Of a stretch of 64,000 nucleotides of DNA, positions 34,514-42,191 are shown piece after piece. The notes under the pieces are model-generated. The model searched no databases and was not told where the DNA came from. It worked only from the letters and a program-made list of their open reading frames with translations. The stretch lies in assembly GCA_015075275.1 (NCBI GenBank), contig JABTUU010000001.1:1527267-1591266 (forward strand), in the 5' to 3' direction. Position 1 is the stretch's first letter; each line of letters starts with the position of its first letter. Origin of the DNA: Anaerolineales bacterium (lineage in GTDB: Bacteria; Chloroflexota; Anaerolineae; Anaerolineales; Villigracilaceae). Position numbers and translations under genes: made by a program.

Positions 34514-35590
34514 ATGACAGCCATCACAAAAGAAGCGGTTCTGCAAGCGCTGAGCGTTGTGCAAGAACCCGATCTAAAGCAAGATCTCGTAACCCTCAAC
34601 ATGGTCAGGCACGTTGAAATCAACGGCGGAGAGGTTTCATTTACCGTCATGCTTACCACGCCCGCCTGCCCATTCCGCGTCAAGATCGAAAAGGATTCGC
34701 GCGACGCAGTCATGAAAATTGACGGCGTGAAATCCGTCAACATCAAGATGGATTCGGACGTGCCAAACGATGGACGTATGCGCGGATTGGTCAAAACCCC
34801 AATTCGCAACGCCATCGCGATCGGTTCCGGCAAGGGCGGCGTGGGTAAATCCACTGTGTCTGTTAACGTCGCGGTAGCATTAGCGCAAAGCGGCGCCCGC
34901 GTCGGATTGCTAGACGCGGATATTTACGGTCCCAACACGCCCACGATGCTCGGCGTGACAAAACTTCCGCCCCCGCAGGGGCAGCGTCTCATCCCCGCCG
35001 ACGCGTACGGTTTGAAGATGATTTCGATGGGGCTGCTCGTCAAGCCGGGGCAGCCGCTCATTTGGCGCGGACCAATGCTCAATTCGGCGATCCGTCAATT
35101 CTTGGGCGACGTGGAATGGGGCGAGCTGGATTACTTAATCATTGATCTTCCGCCCGGCACCGGTGATGCGTCGCTTTCGCTGGCGCAAGCCTTACCGCTT
35201 AGCGGCGCGGTGATCGTCACGCTTCCGCAGCTGGTGTCGCTCGAAGACGCCGGGCGCGGACTCAACATGTTCAAGACGCTTGAAGTGCCGATTCTCGGAA
35301 TCGTTGAAAATATGTCGTATCTCGAACTGCCCGATGGAGCGCACATGGATCTCTTCGGAACGGGCGGCGGCGAACACCTTGCGCAAGTCACCGGCACATC
35401 CTTCCTCGGCAATGTGCCAATCGATCCAAACGTCCGCATTGGAGGCGACACGGGCAAACCGATCATCGTCTCGCATCCCCACTCGGCGGCGGCGCAAGCC
35501 TTGCGTCAGATCGCTGAAAACCTCGCCTCAAAGGTCAGCGTCGCGGCGCTGGGCGGCGTGAACGAAATCGCCGTCAGCATCACGGAATAG
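34514..35590 (+). CDS. mrp: Mrp/ApbC family P-loop ATPase (Fe-S cluster carrier)
   Basis: 358 residues. N-terminal MIP18/DUF59 domain (about 1-85: VQEPDLKQDLVTLNMVRHVEI) fused to the Mrp NTPase: GSGKGGVGKSTVSVNVAVALAQ, LLDADIYGPNTPTMLG, DYLIIDLPPGTGDASLSLAQ. It carries or inserts Fe-S clusters. The usual CPxC motif after 'ENMSY' is absent; here it reads ENMSYLELPDGAHMDLFG, so any cluster ligands must differ (known for some Mrp subgroups). It follows nuoI and closes the Fe-S/respiration group; Nubpl relatives serve complex I. Terminator immediately downstream. Confidence 0.9.
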   Translation: MTAITKEAVLQALSVVQEPDLKQDLVTLNMVRHVEINGGEVSFTVMLTTPACPFRVKIEKDSRDAVMKIDGVKSVNIKMDSDVPNDGRMRGLVKTPIRNAIAIGSGKGGVGKSTVSVNVAVALAQSGARVGLLDADIYGPNTPTMLGVTKLPPPQGQRLIPADAYGLKMISMGLLVKPGQPLIWRGPMLNSAIRQFLGDVEWGELDYLIIDLPPGTGDASLSLAQALPLSGAVIVTLPQLVSLEDAGRGLNMFKTLEVPILGIVENMSYLELPDGAHMDLFGTGGGEHLAQVTGTSFLGNVPIDPNVRIGGDTGKPIIVSHPHSAAAQALRQIAENLASKVSVAALGGVNEIAVSITE

Positions 35591-35619
35591 AAAAACGCCG
35601 GCGACGCGCCGGCGTTTTT
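35591..35619 (+). terminator. Terminator after mrp (end of nuo group)
   Basis: A 13-bp perfect stem AAAAACGCCGGCG with an ACG loop ends in T6. Because both A and T runs are present it may also serve the convergent LysM gene. Confidence 0.93.
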
Positions 35620-35647
35620 TATTATCAAATTGCGTTTTCGCCGTTCT

Positions 35648-36088
35648 TTAGGGACGTATCCATTGCCCGGCGTAAATGCGATTGGCATTGGAAATGCCGT
35701 TTCTCCATTGCAGATAATTGATTGATACGCCGTAATACATGGCAATGCCGCCCAGCGTATCGCCTTGGCAAACGACATAATAACCGCCGTAATAATCGTA
35801 GCCCGGGCCGCAGAAATAACCGCCGGGGTTATATCCGCCTGGGATCGTGAGCATCTGCCCCGGATAGATATAGTAAGAGTAACTGACCCACGGGTTCGCC
35901 GCGACCAGCTCTGAGAGTGTAACCCCGCAATTTTTGGCGATCTTTGAAAGCCAATCGCCCGGCTGAACGTAGTAGATGTTCGAGCAAGAGGGCCACGGCT
36001 GAACCGCCTGAACGCGGCTTGCGCTCACAAAAGACGACGCGAACAACGCCAGAACCAAACTAATTTGAACGATCCGTTTGACGTTCAT
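35648..36088 (-). CDS. Secreted protein with two LysM domains
   Basis: 146 residues. Signal peptide MNVKRIVQISLVLALFASSFVSASRVQA, then LysM 1 (about 40-83: YYVQPGDWLSKIAKNCGVTLSELVAANP...IYPGQMLTIPGG) and LysM 2 (about 103-146: YVVCQGDTLGGIAMYYGVSINYLQWRNG...IYAGQWIRP), joined by a Gly/Tyr-rich linker. LysM repeats bind GlcNAc polymers such as peptidoglycan. No catalytic domain. Strong GAGGAGG ribosome site. Its own promoter lies inside the tail of the upstream frame (36060-36596). Confidence 0.9.
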   Translation of the reverse strand: MNVKRIVQISLVLALFASSFVSASRVQAVQPWPSCSNIYYVQPGDWLSKIAKNCGVTLSELVAANPWVSYSYYIYPGQMLTIPGGYNPGGYFCGPGYDYYGGYYVVCQGDTLGGIAMYYGVSINYLQWRNGISNANRIYAGQWIRP

Positions 36089-36596
36089 ACAACTGCCTCC
36101 TCGTTAATACATAGGTTAAAAGATACAACACTAGTGTACAACCTTCGTTGCAGATTTCAAGCATGACTTTCGGTAAATTCCCACCATCGCTTCCCTCGTG
36201 CTCCCCGCAAGCGCTCCCCTGCCTGCACTCTGGCGGACACGATCCGCCCCCGCCTCCTCCCCCACTCCCTGCTGTACACGCATAGTTCCCTGTTGCAGAC
36301 TGATATACGCACACCCCAGTCCCAGGACAGGTCCCAAGCCCTGGCCCGCACGTCCCACCTATCGCATTACAATCACTCCCCTCCTGTGGCGCACATCTAC
36401 TGCTACAGGCTATCTGACAGCTATTCGTCCCGCTCGGACAAGCGTCAATATGGGTTGATGATAAACAAGTTTTCTTATCAGAATCATAATCTAGACAGAC
36501 TACTTGTCCTTCACAGCTCACATTGGCACGAGCCACCCCCACACCGAGTACCCCGAGCCACAACCCAACCACCACAATCGCAAGCACTCTCCTCAC
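36060..36596 (-). CDS. Secreted Cys-rich protein with Gly stretch, probably 3'-truncated (island gene 3)
   Basis: 178 residues from a GTG at 36596 that overlaps the previous stop as GTGA, with GGAGG 8 bp upstream. Signal peptide MRRVLAIVVVGLWLGVLGVGVARA, then about a dozen cysteines within 110 residues (CEGQVVCLDYDSDKKTC, CQIACSSRC, CNAIGGTCGPGLGTCPG), a Gly7 run, and SCPPECRQGSACGE. Beyond about residue 140 the composition changes to a hydrophobic, Leu-rich string lying on the LysM promoter and overlapping the LysM start by 29 bp. I infer the real 3' part was lost at the island edge and the frame runs on into native DNA. Codons are rich in AGG/AGA/ATA/GGG, unlike neighbours. No family recognised. 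Confidence 0.6.
   Translation of the reverse strand: MRRVLAIVVVGLWLGVLGVGVARANVSCEGQVVCLDYDSDKKTCLSSTHIDACPSGTNSCQIACSSRCAPQEGSDCNAIGGTCGPGLGTCPGTGVCVYQSATGNYACTAGSGGGGGGGSCPPECRQGSACGEHEGSDGGNLPKVMLEICNEGCTLVLYLLTYVLTRRQLYERQTDRSN
36133..36160 (-). promoter_or_regulatory. Promoter of the LysM gene
   Basis: On the minus strand, TTGAAA (36160-36155), a 16-bp spacer and TACACT (36138-36133) give a good sigma-70 promoter about 45 bp upstream of the LysM ATG. It lies within the last 35 codons of the Cys-rich frame, suggesting those codons were not originally coding. Confidence 0.55.
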
Positions 36597-37078
36597 TCTC
36601 GTATCCTCCAGGGTACAAGCTCTATTATCTCTCCCCCGCTCTGCGCCACCTTCGCCCCCAGTCGCTCACCATCAGATCTACTTGCACCTCCTGCCATCGC
36701 GAGCTCCCACACAACAAGCCTGGTAGTGAGATATGCCAGCTCTTCTCTCCTGATGTCTCCAAGCGCCTTGTGTGGATAAAGCGTGATAACGCTTACTCCT
36801 CCTACTGACTTTTGCACCGCATACATGAGCATATCAGGATACCCTACGAGTCCCGCCCCCTCAGTCGCCTTTTTATAGCGACAAGAGAGATAGACTACGC
36901 CCCATCCACCCCTACCGACTTTGCGATACTCGCTCAGCTTGGCTGAGTCTATCTTCCATTGCCAACTAGGACTACACGAGATCCAAACGAGTCTATTGCT
37001 TATCGCAACATGCCCCCATGTATACCAGCCACCTACCAGCACAACTACAGCGAGCAACCCCCACACTACTCTCCTCAT
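36593..37078 (-). CDS. Signal-anchored protein of unknown function (island gene 2)
   Basis: 161 residues. MRRVVWGLLAVVVLVGGWYTWG is an uncleaved or cleavable signal anchor; the rest is extracytoplasmic with two Cys (CSPSWQW and SCRYKK), Trp- and Tyr-rich strands (GGWGVVYLSCRYKK) and a mixed C-terminal part (LAYLTTRLVVWELAMAGGA). The first residues MRRV are repeated in the next gene, whose GTG overlaps this stop. Weak ribosome site. Heavy use of AGG, AGA, ATA and GGG contrasts with the CGC/ATC/GGC bias of flanking genes, indicating foreign origin. Function unknown; no domain recognised. Confidence 0.6.
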   Translation of the reverse strand: MRRVVWGLLAVVVLVGGWYTWGHVAISNRLVWISCSPSWQWKIDSAKLSEYRKVGRGGWGVVYLSCRYKKATEGAGLVGYPDMLMYAVQKSVGGVSVITLYPHKALGDIRREELAYLTTRLVVWELAMAGGASRSDGERLGAKVAQSGGEIIELVPWRIRE

Positions 37079-37133
37079 ACATCATTCGTACCACAAACCA
37101 CCCTATGATAGCAACTCTACTTCCCTAGGATAT

Positions 37134-39086
37134 CTAGTTATCTGACCCAAAAAACTTAGTGCCATCCTGCATCTTCTTAATTATTTCTATAGGAAGCCTA
37201 CCTGACTTAAAAAATTGAATCCCTTTCCCACTATTCATAAAGCTATCCTTTGCATCATCCTCTACCTCATTAATCAGTTCAGCTAGGATATTGAACAGTT
37301 GGTTGTAACTCGCCGTATTTTGTGCGAGAGTCAAAGTACTGTCTGGCAATAGATACCCAAAGTCATTCTTACCGTCTCCGTCTTTATCTCCCCGCGCCTC
37401 ATCTTTACTAGTAGCAATATCAGCTACCCGACATACTATCCGCCAGATGCCTTCTCGTCCTTCAACAGGTCGTACTATCTGTTTAACTGCAACCCCGCCT
37501 CCCATACGAGTCCACCCTCCTTCATCCTTGACGCTCTCCCAGTCCACTAGCTCTAGTCCTACCTGGCTTAGGTCAATAAGAGCCTCGTTGCCCACTCTTG
37601 CGCCATCTGGTCCAGTGAGCTCGCTAGCTTTTTGCCAGAGCGCAGCTGAAAGGTCCAAATCAGCAGACTCAGGGTGCCAGATAACATCCACATCCTTAGC
37701 AAGTTGCAGGGGATGAGCGGTAATCATCGCCTCGTAGGAGGCGAGGGTCGGGTACTTGCCTGGTCTCTTATTTTTGATGTCCCACGATTTCATCCACGAG
37801 ACCAGATTGGTCATTCGGCGCAGGTTATCCGCCAGTTCTGGTACATTCTCAGGGTTGAGCGTCAGGCACTGCACCGTTGCCCCCTCCGTTCCCTCCCAGA
37901 GACAGAGATCCTCTGGATTTACCGCGAGTCCACTCTTCTCTAGCGCGGCACTCACCTCGGGCGAGAATGGCGCCACATCTATCTTGACCTCGTACCTCTC
38001 CCACCCCGCTTGCCCCCATACCCATTTCTGCCCGTTCTCAGTCGTGACAACTTGCACTCCACTACTACCGTCAATGCTAGAGACTGCAAGCCATACCTCA
38101 CCCGCAATAATCATCTGTTTATCCCCCACCGCCAACATCTGCGTACCCTGGTCCGCGAGCCTTGTCCACTCGTGAGTTGTTTGGTCAAAAAGGAATATCC
38201 CACTCTCATTCTCAATCCATAGTCTCTTATCTCGTGGGGAGTAGTGGATGTCTCTGTCTTTTGCCTGATACTGACTCTCACCAGAGGCAAAGAATAAGAT
38301 ATTCGTACTCTTGTCCACACTCTGTTGATAGTCTATCCCGTATCCTTCACCTGCCAAGAGCGCCGTCGGTCCCGAGAGGCTACTTGTCCACTTGTCACCC
38401 ACTGGGAGCCACACTCCTCTACTGCTTGGGTTGTCAGTAAATGCCGACATGTAGCCAAGAAGTTCGCCTGTCTCCCTATCCAGTTGCGCCCAGTACAGGG
38501 CAGACAGATCCTCTGGGTTGTAACTTACGACCTGCATACACACCGCATTGTCAGGGCAGGCTATTCCTGCTCGCACATATCGCACCACCTTACCATCAGG
38601 CGAGGCATACTCTATTATTGTCCCTCCTGGAGCAAGCGGACCTTGGGGCGTGAGAACAGGAGCCTCTTCGTCTCCTATCTGCGTCAGTTGCGGGGCATAT
38701 ACGATACCGTTCTTTTTAGCGTAGTTCGCCACATGCCCATCTTGTAGCGCTGGCACGAGTCCGTACTGGCGCAAACTCGCGTATTTCTCTCCATCCCAGG
38801 AAGTGGCTTGCAAGTCTTCAGGTAGGCCCATCTCCTCAAAATTTCCGATAATCCATTCTGGAGGAGCCGCGTTGGACGAATCAATCTCCGCTGACGAGGA
38901 CAATTCCGCTTGCGGAGCGCCCGGCGTGACGACTAGGCGTTGCACAGGAGTTGGCGTTGCGGTCAAGACTTCGGAAGTCTCGGGGACTTCTGAAGTCTGA
39001 GGGATGGCTGTCGCTTGCGGCGTTGGCGCGGCGCAGGAAGTCAAGAGAATCATTACAAAGAATAGGAGTATTGATTTGCTTCGCAT
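37134..39086 (-). CDS. Large lipoprotein of unknown function with chimeric codon usage (island gene 1)
   Basis: 650 residues from the ATG at 39086 (GGAAGA upstream); an extra 20-codon extension to 39146 is unlikely. Lipoprotein signal MRSKSILLFFVMILLTSC, then a Thr/Pro linker with a small TSEVPETSEV duplication (about 20-70). The linker uses host-like codons (GCG, CCG, GTC). From about residue 85 the body switches to AGG/ATA/AGT/GGG-rich codons. The middle (about 230-400) has propeller-like strands (RLWIENESGIFLFDQTTHEWTRL; GQKWVWGQAGWERYEV). Near the C-terminus DKDGDGKNDFG is a calcium-loop motif of EF-hand/dockerin style. I do not recognise the family. It is first in the three-gene island, divergent from the PSP1 gene. 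Confidence 0.7.
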   Translation of the reverse strand: MRSKSILLFFVMILLTSCAAPTPQATAIPQTSEVPETSEVLTATPTPVQRLVVTPGAPQAELSSSAEIDSSNAAPPEWIIGNFEEMGLPEDLQATSWDGEKYASLRQYGLVPALQDGHVANYAKKNGIVYAPQLTQIGDEEAPVLTPQGPLAPGGTIIEYASPDGKVVRYVRAGIACPDNAVCMQVVSYNPEDLSALYWAQLDRETGELLGYMSAFTDNPSSRGVWLPVGDKWTSSLSGPTALLAGEGYGIDYQQSVDKSTNILFFASGESQYQAKDRDIHYSPRDKRLWIENESGIFLFDQTTHEWTRLADQGTQMLAVGDKQMIIAGEVWLAVSSIDGSSGVQVVTTENGQKWVWGQAGWERYEVKIDVAPFSPEVSAALEKSGLAVNPEDLCLWEGTEGATVQCLTLNPENVPELADNLRRMTNLVSWMKSWDIKNKRPGKYPTLASYEAMITAHPLQLAKDVDVIWHPESADLDLSAALWQKASELTGPDGARVGNEALIDLSQVGLELVDWESVKDEGGWTRMGGGVAVKQIVRPVEGREGIWRIVCRVADIATSKDEARGDKDGDGKNDFGYLLPDSTLTLAQNTASYNQLFNILAELINEVEDDAKDSFMNSGKGIQFFKSGRLPIEIIKKMQDGTKFFGSDN

Positions 39087-39176
39087 ACCGTCTTCCAATG
39101 AAGATAATTTTACCCCTCTCGCGCAGAAAATCATATAAAGCCGCAAAATTCGCGGCTATAATTCTTAGTCTCACGG

Positions 39177-39182
39177 TATAAT
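39177..39182 (+). promoter_or_regulatory. -10 element for the PSP1 gene, near-leaderless
   Basis: TATAAT ends 7 bp before the ATG at 39190 with no Shine-Dalgarno sequence. A second TATAAT lies 20 bp upstream (39157-39162). Confidence 0.5.
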
Positions 39183-39189
39183 TCCTGCT

Positions 39190-40122
39190 ATGCAAACACA
39201 AATTATCGGCGTCCGCTTTACCAAAGTGGGCAAAATTTACAATTTCGACGCTTCCGCCGTGCCCGATGTGCATATTGGCGAGCATGTGATCGTAGATACT
39301 TCGCGCGGCAAACACCTCGGCGAGGTCATCCGTTTGGAAAAGGAGGAACTTCCCAAACCAGACGGCGGCTGGAGGTCCGTAGAAAGACGCGCCACCCCGC
39401 GCGATCTCTTATTGCAGCAGTCATGGCAATCCAAACAGACGGAAGCGATGATCAACTGCCGCGCTCGCGCAGCGGAGCTTAAACTCGACGGCGTAAAAAT
39501 CGTTGCCGCAGAATATAGTTACGACGGCTCGCGCCTCGCTTTGCTATTCAGTTCCGAAACAGAAGATAAAGTAGATCTTAAGTCGCTGAAAAAAGACATG
39601 CACAACCTCTACCCCAACGCGACCATCGAGATGCGACAGATCGGCCCGCGCGACGTCGCGAAGATCATTGGCGGCATGGGCGCGTGCGGAATCGAAACGC
39701 GCTGCTGCTCCAAATTCCTGACCGAGTTTTCGCCCATTTCGATCAAGATGGCAAAGGAACAAGGCATCTCGCTTACGCCCGAAGAGATCACCGGTATGTG
39801 CGGACGCTTACGCTGTTGTCTCATTTATGAATATGAACAATACGTCGAGGCGCGTAAACAATTGCCCAAACGCAACAAACGCGTCGTTACCCCCAAAGGC
39901 GAAGGCAAAGTGGTAGACATCCTGCCGATGAGCAACAAAGTGACAGTATTCATCGAGACGGAAGACGGCAAGAGATTTACCGAAACTTTCGCTCATACCG
40001 ACCTGCAGCCTTGGGACGAACTCGAAGCCCTGCGGCGCAAAGCGCAAGGTCCTTGCGACCGTCACGATTCGGGCGGCTGCACCTGCGGCAAATCCGCGTC
40101 TCAGAAGAAGACCGATGACTGA
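39190..40122 (+). CDS. yaaT: PSP1 domain protein (YaaT/RicT-like)
   Basis: 310 residues. GVRFTKVGKIYNFDASAVPDVHIGEHVIVDTSRGKHLGEV opens the PSP1 domain, followed by VDLKSLKKDMHNLYPNATIEMRQIGPRDVAKIIGGMGACGIETRCCSKFL and GMCGRLRCCLIYEYEQY, whose Cys pairs match those that bind [4Fe-4S] in the B. subtilis RicT complex. There YaaT works with RicA/RicF to promote RNA processing and regulator phosphorylation; those partners are not seen here. The C-terminus adds a Cys/His-rich tail (CDRHDSGGCTCGKS). Its stop overlaps the next gene by 8 bp. Confidence 0.9.
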   Translation: MQTQIIGVRFTKVGKIYNFDASAVPDVHIGEHVIVDTSRGKHLGEVIRLEKEELPKPDGGWRSVERRATPRDLLLQQSWQSKQTEAMINCRARAAELKLDGVKIVAAEYSYDGSRLALLFSSETEDKVDLKSLKKDMHNLYPNATIEMRQIGPRDVAKIIGGMGACGIETRCCSKFLTEFSPISIKMAKEQGISLTPEEITGMCGRLRCCLIYEYEQYVEARKQLPKRNKRVVTPKGEGKVVDILPMSNKVTVFIETEDGKRFTETFAHTDLQPWDELEALRRKAQGPCDRHDSGGCTCGKSASQKKTDD

Positions 40123-40843
40123 CATCAGCGGCGTGTGGGAGACCCCTCAAAAAATCCTGGTCATCCTAGCGCATCCCGACGACCCCGAATTTTTCTGCGG
40201 CGCCACGCTCGCCCTCTGGGCGCGCACCGGGCATGAGATCACCTACCTGCTTCTGACCTGCGGCGATAAGGGCTTCAATCCCATCACACAAGCGGATATG
40301 ACGACCGAAAAATTATGCGCGCTGCGTCATACGGAACAACGCCATGCGGCAGACGTGATCGGCGCTAAAGCGGTCCATTTTTTGGACGTGGAAGACGGCT
40401 ACCTCACCCCCAGCATTGACCTCCGCCGCAATATCGTCCGTGAGATTCGCCGCTACAAGCCAGACATCCTCGTCACCTGCGACCCGCAAAATCTATTCGC
40501 CTTATACGGTCTCAATCATCCCGACCACCGCGCCTGCGGACAAGTCGTCCTCGATGCGGTCTTTCCCGCCGCCGGCAATAAGGTCTTCTTCCCCGAATTG
40601 CTTGACGAAGGCTTCGAGCCTCATATGCCAAAAGAAGTTTGGTGTTCGCTCACCACGCAGCCCAATATCATCGTAGACGTCACCGAAACGTGGGATATTA
40701 AACTGCAAGCCATTCTCAAACATAAAACGCAAGTGCAAGACGCCGACAAACTAATCGAACGTATGAAAGCGCGCCACGCCCAAAATAGCTCCGACGAACA
40801 TCCGCGCTATGAAGAAACTTTCAAGGTTGTCAAATATGATTAA
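40115..40843 (+). CDS. PIG-L family deacetylase (LmbE-like)
   Basis: 242 residues. The zinc site is clear: LAHPDDPEFFCGATLALW (HPDDxE) near residue 19 and NHPDHRACGQ near 135. The family removes N-acetyl from GlcNAc-containing lipids, thiols (mycothiol/bacillithiol paths) or antibiotics. DGYLTPSIDLRRNIVREIRRYKPDILVTCDP is typical. Overlap with the PSP1 gene shows coupled translation. Substrate not predictable; Bacillithiol-type BshB enzymes belong to this family but the other bsh genes are absent here. Confidence 0.9.
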   Translation: MTDISGVWETPQKILVILAHPDDPEFFCGATLALWARTGHEITYLLLTCGDKGFNPITQADMTTEKLCALRHTEQRHAADVIGAKAVHFLDVEDGYLTPSIDLRRNIVREIRRYKPDILVTCDPQNLFALYGLNHPDHRACGQVVLDAVFPAAGNKVFFPELLDEGFEPHMPKEVWCSLTTQPNIIVDVTETWDIKLQAILKHKTQVQDADKLIERMKARHAQNSSDEHPRYEETFKVVKYD

Positions 40844-40934
40844 GCGCCGCCGGGCGCAGATTCGTTGAGCATCAGAATGCCAGACTAGCCTTCAAACGCC
40901 TCAATTTATAATCCCAATTGAAAACAGAGATATT

Positions 40935-42125
40935 ATGCCCAACTTCCTCCAACAAGCCGAAGAACTTTTCCCTTACACCCAGACCTTGCGCCGCGATTTT
41001 CACAAACATCCCGAACTCGGATTCAATGAGATTCGCACCGGCGGCATCGTCGCAAAAGAACTTGAGGAACTTGGGCTCGAAGTGACCAAAGGAGTCGGCA
41101 AAACCGGCGTGATCGCCTATCTGGAAGGCGCGAAGCCGGGTCCGACGATTCTCTTGCGCTTCGATATGGACGCGCTTCCCATCCACGAAGAAACCGGCGC
41201 GGAATACTCATCCGCTCATCCCGGCGTCATGCACGCTTGCGGGCACGACGGTCATACCGCCATCGGGTTAACCGTAGCAAAATTATTAAACGCTCACAAG
41301 GAGCATTTAGCGGGCAACGTGAAATTCTGCTTCCAACCTTCCGAAGAGGGCAACAACGGCGAAGAGATGGGCGGCGCGTTAATGATGATGCGCGACGGCG
41401 TACTGGATACGCCCAAAGTGGACAAGACGCTCGCCCTCCACTTATGGAATGACAAGCCGCTCGGTTGGTTCAGCGTCGCTCAAGGACCTGTCATGGCGGG
41501 CGCCGAGATGTTCTCCGTTAAGTTGACCGGCAAAGGCGGGCACGGAGCCGCGCCCCATACAACTATTGATCCAGTCGCCGCCGCGGCGCATATTGTCGTC
41601 GCGCTGCAAACCATCGTTGCGCGCAATGTCTCGCCGCTCAAGCCAGCGGTCATAAGCGTCACATCGCTCCACGCGGGTACCGCCTTTAATATCATCCCAC
41701 AAACCGCCGAGATCAACGGCACGATTCGAAACTTCGACCCCGACGTGCGGAAGATGACGTTAGAACGCTTCGAACAGATCGTACGCAACGTGGCAACCGC
41801 CATGCAGTGCGAAGCGGAGATCGCGCTCGAACAGGTCACGCCAACGGTAGTCAACGAAGAGCAAACGACTAACACAGTCTTACAAGCCGCGCGAAAACTT
41901 TTCCCTCAGGCAGATATTGATACCGCCCAATACTTGACCATGGGCGCGGAGGATATGGGTTATATGCAAGAAAAGATCGGCGGATGCTACTTCATGGTAG
42001 GTTCCGCTAACGATGAAAGGAATCTTAACTATGGACATCATCATCCTAAGTTCGATTTCGACGAACGCGCCCTGATCAACGGTGCGGCATTAATGGCGTC
42101 TGCCGCGGCAAGACTCTTATCGTAA
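40935..42125 (+). CDS. M20D metal-dependent amidohydrolase (N-acyl-amino-acid / hippurate hydrolase type)
   Basis: 396 residues. Metal-binding motifs: HKHPELGFNE (about 18), DMDALPIHEETG, the Cys/His cluster MHACGHDGHTA (about 100), FCFQPSEEG with the catalytic Glu, HLWNDKPLG, dimerisation lid region SVKLTGKGGHGAAPHTTIDPVAAAAHIV, and C-terminal MGAEDMGYMQEKIGG. It hydrolyses N-acyl amino acids or amides in the cytoplasm. Weak ribosome site. It follows the PIG-L deacetylase by 91 bp on the same strand. Confidence 0.92.
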   Translation: MPNFLQQAEELFPYTQTLRRDFHKHPELGFNEIRTGGIVAKELEELGLEVTKGVGKTGVIAYLEGAKPGPTILLRFDMDALPIHEETGAEYSSAHPGVMHACGHDGHTAIGLTVAKLLNAHKEHLAGNVKFCFQPSEEGNNGEEMGGALMMMRDGVLDTPKVDKTLALHLWNDKPLGWFSVAQGPVMAGAEMFSVKLTGKGGHGAAPHTTIDPVAAAAHIVVALQTIVARNVSPLKPAVISVTSLHAGTAFNIIPQTAEINGTIRNFDPDVRKMTLERFEQIVRNVATAMQCEAEIALEQVTPTVVNEEQTTNTVLQAARKLFPQADIDTAQYLTMGAEDMGYMQEKIGGCYFMVGSANDERNLNYGHHHPKFDFDERALINGAALMASAAARLLS

Positions 42126-42191
42126 AGAACGATTGCATTGCTCGACGCTCCGCCAACGAACTGACGTTTGACCTGAAAAAAGGGACATCTC

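Noticed and set aside
38111..38747. Several plus-strand frames in the island (for example 38325-38747)
   Set aside because: They lack ribosome sites and overlap the long coherent lipoprotein frame; composition is typical of antisense.
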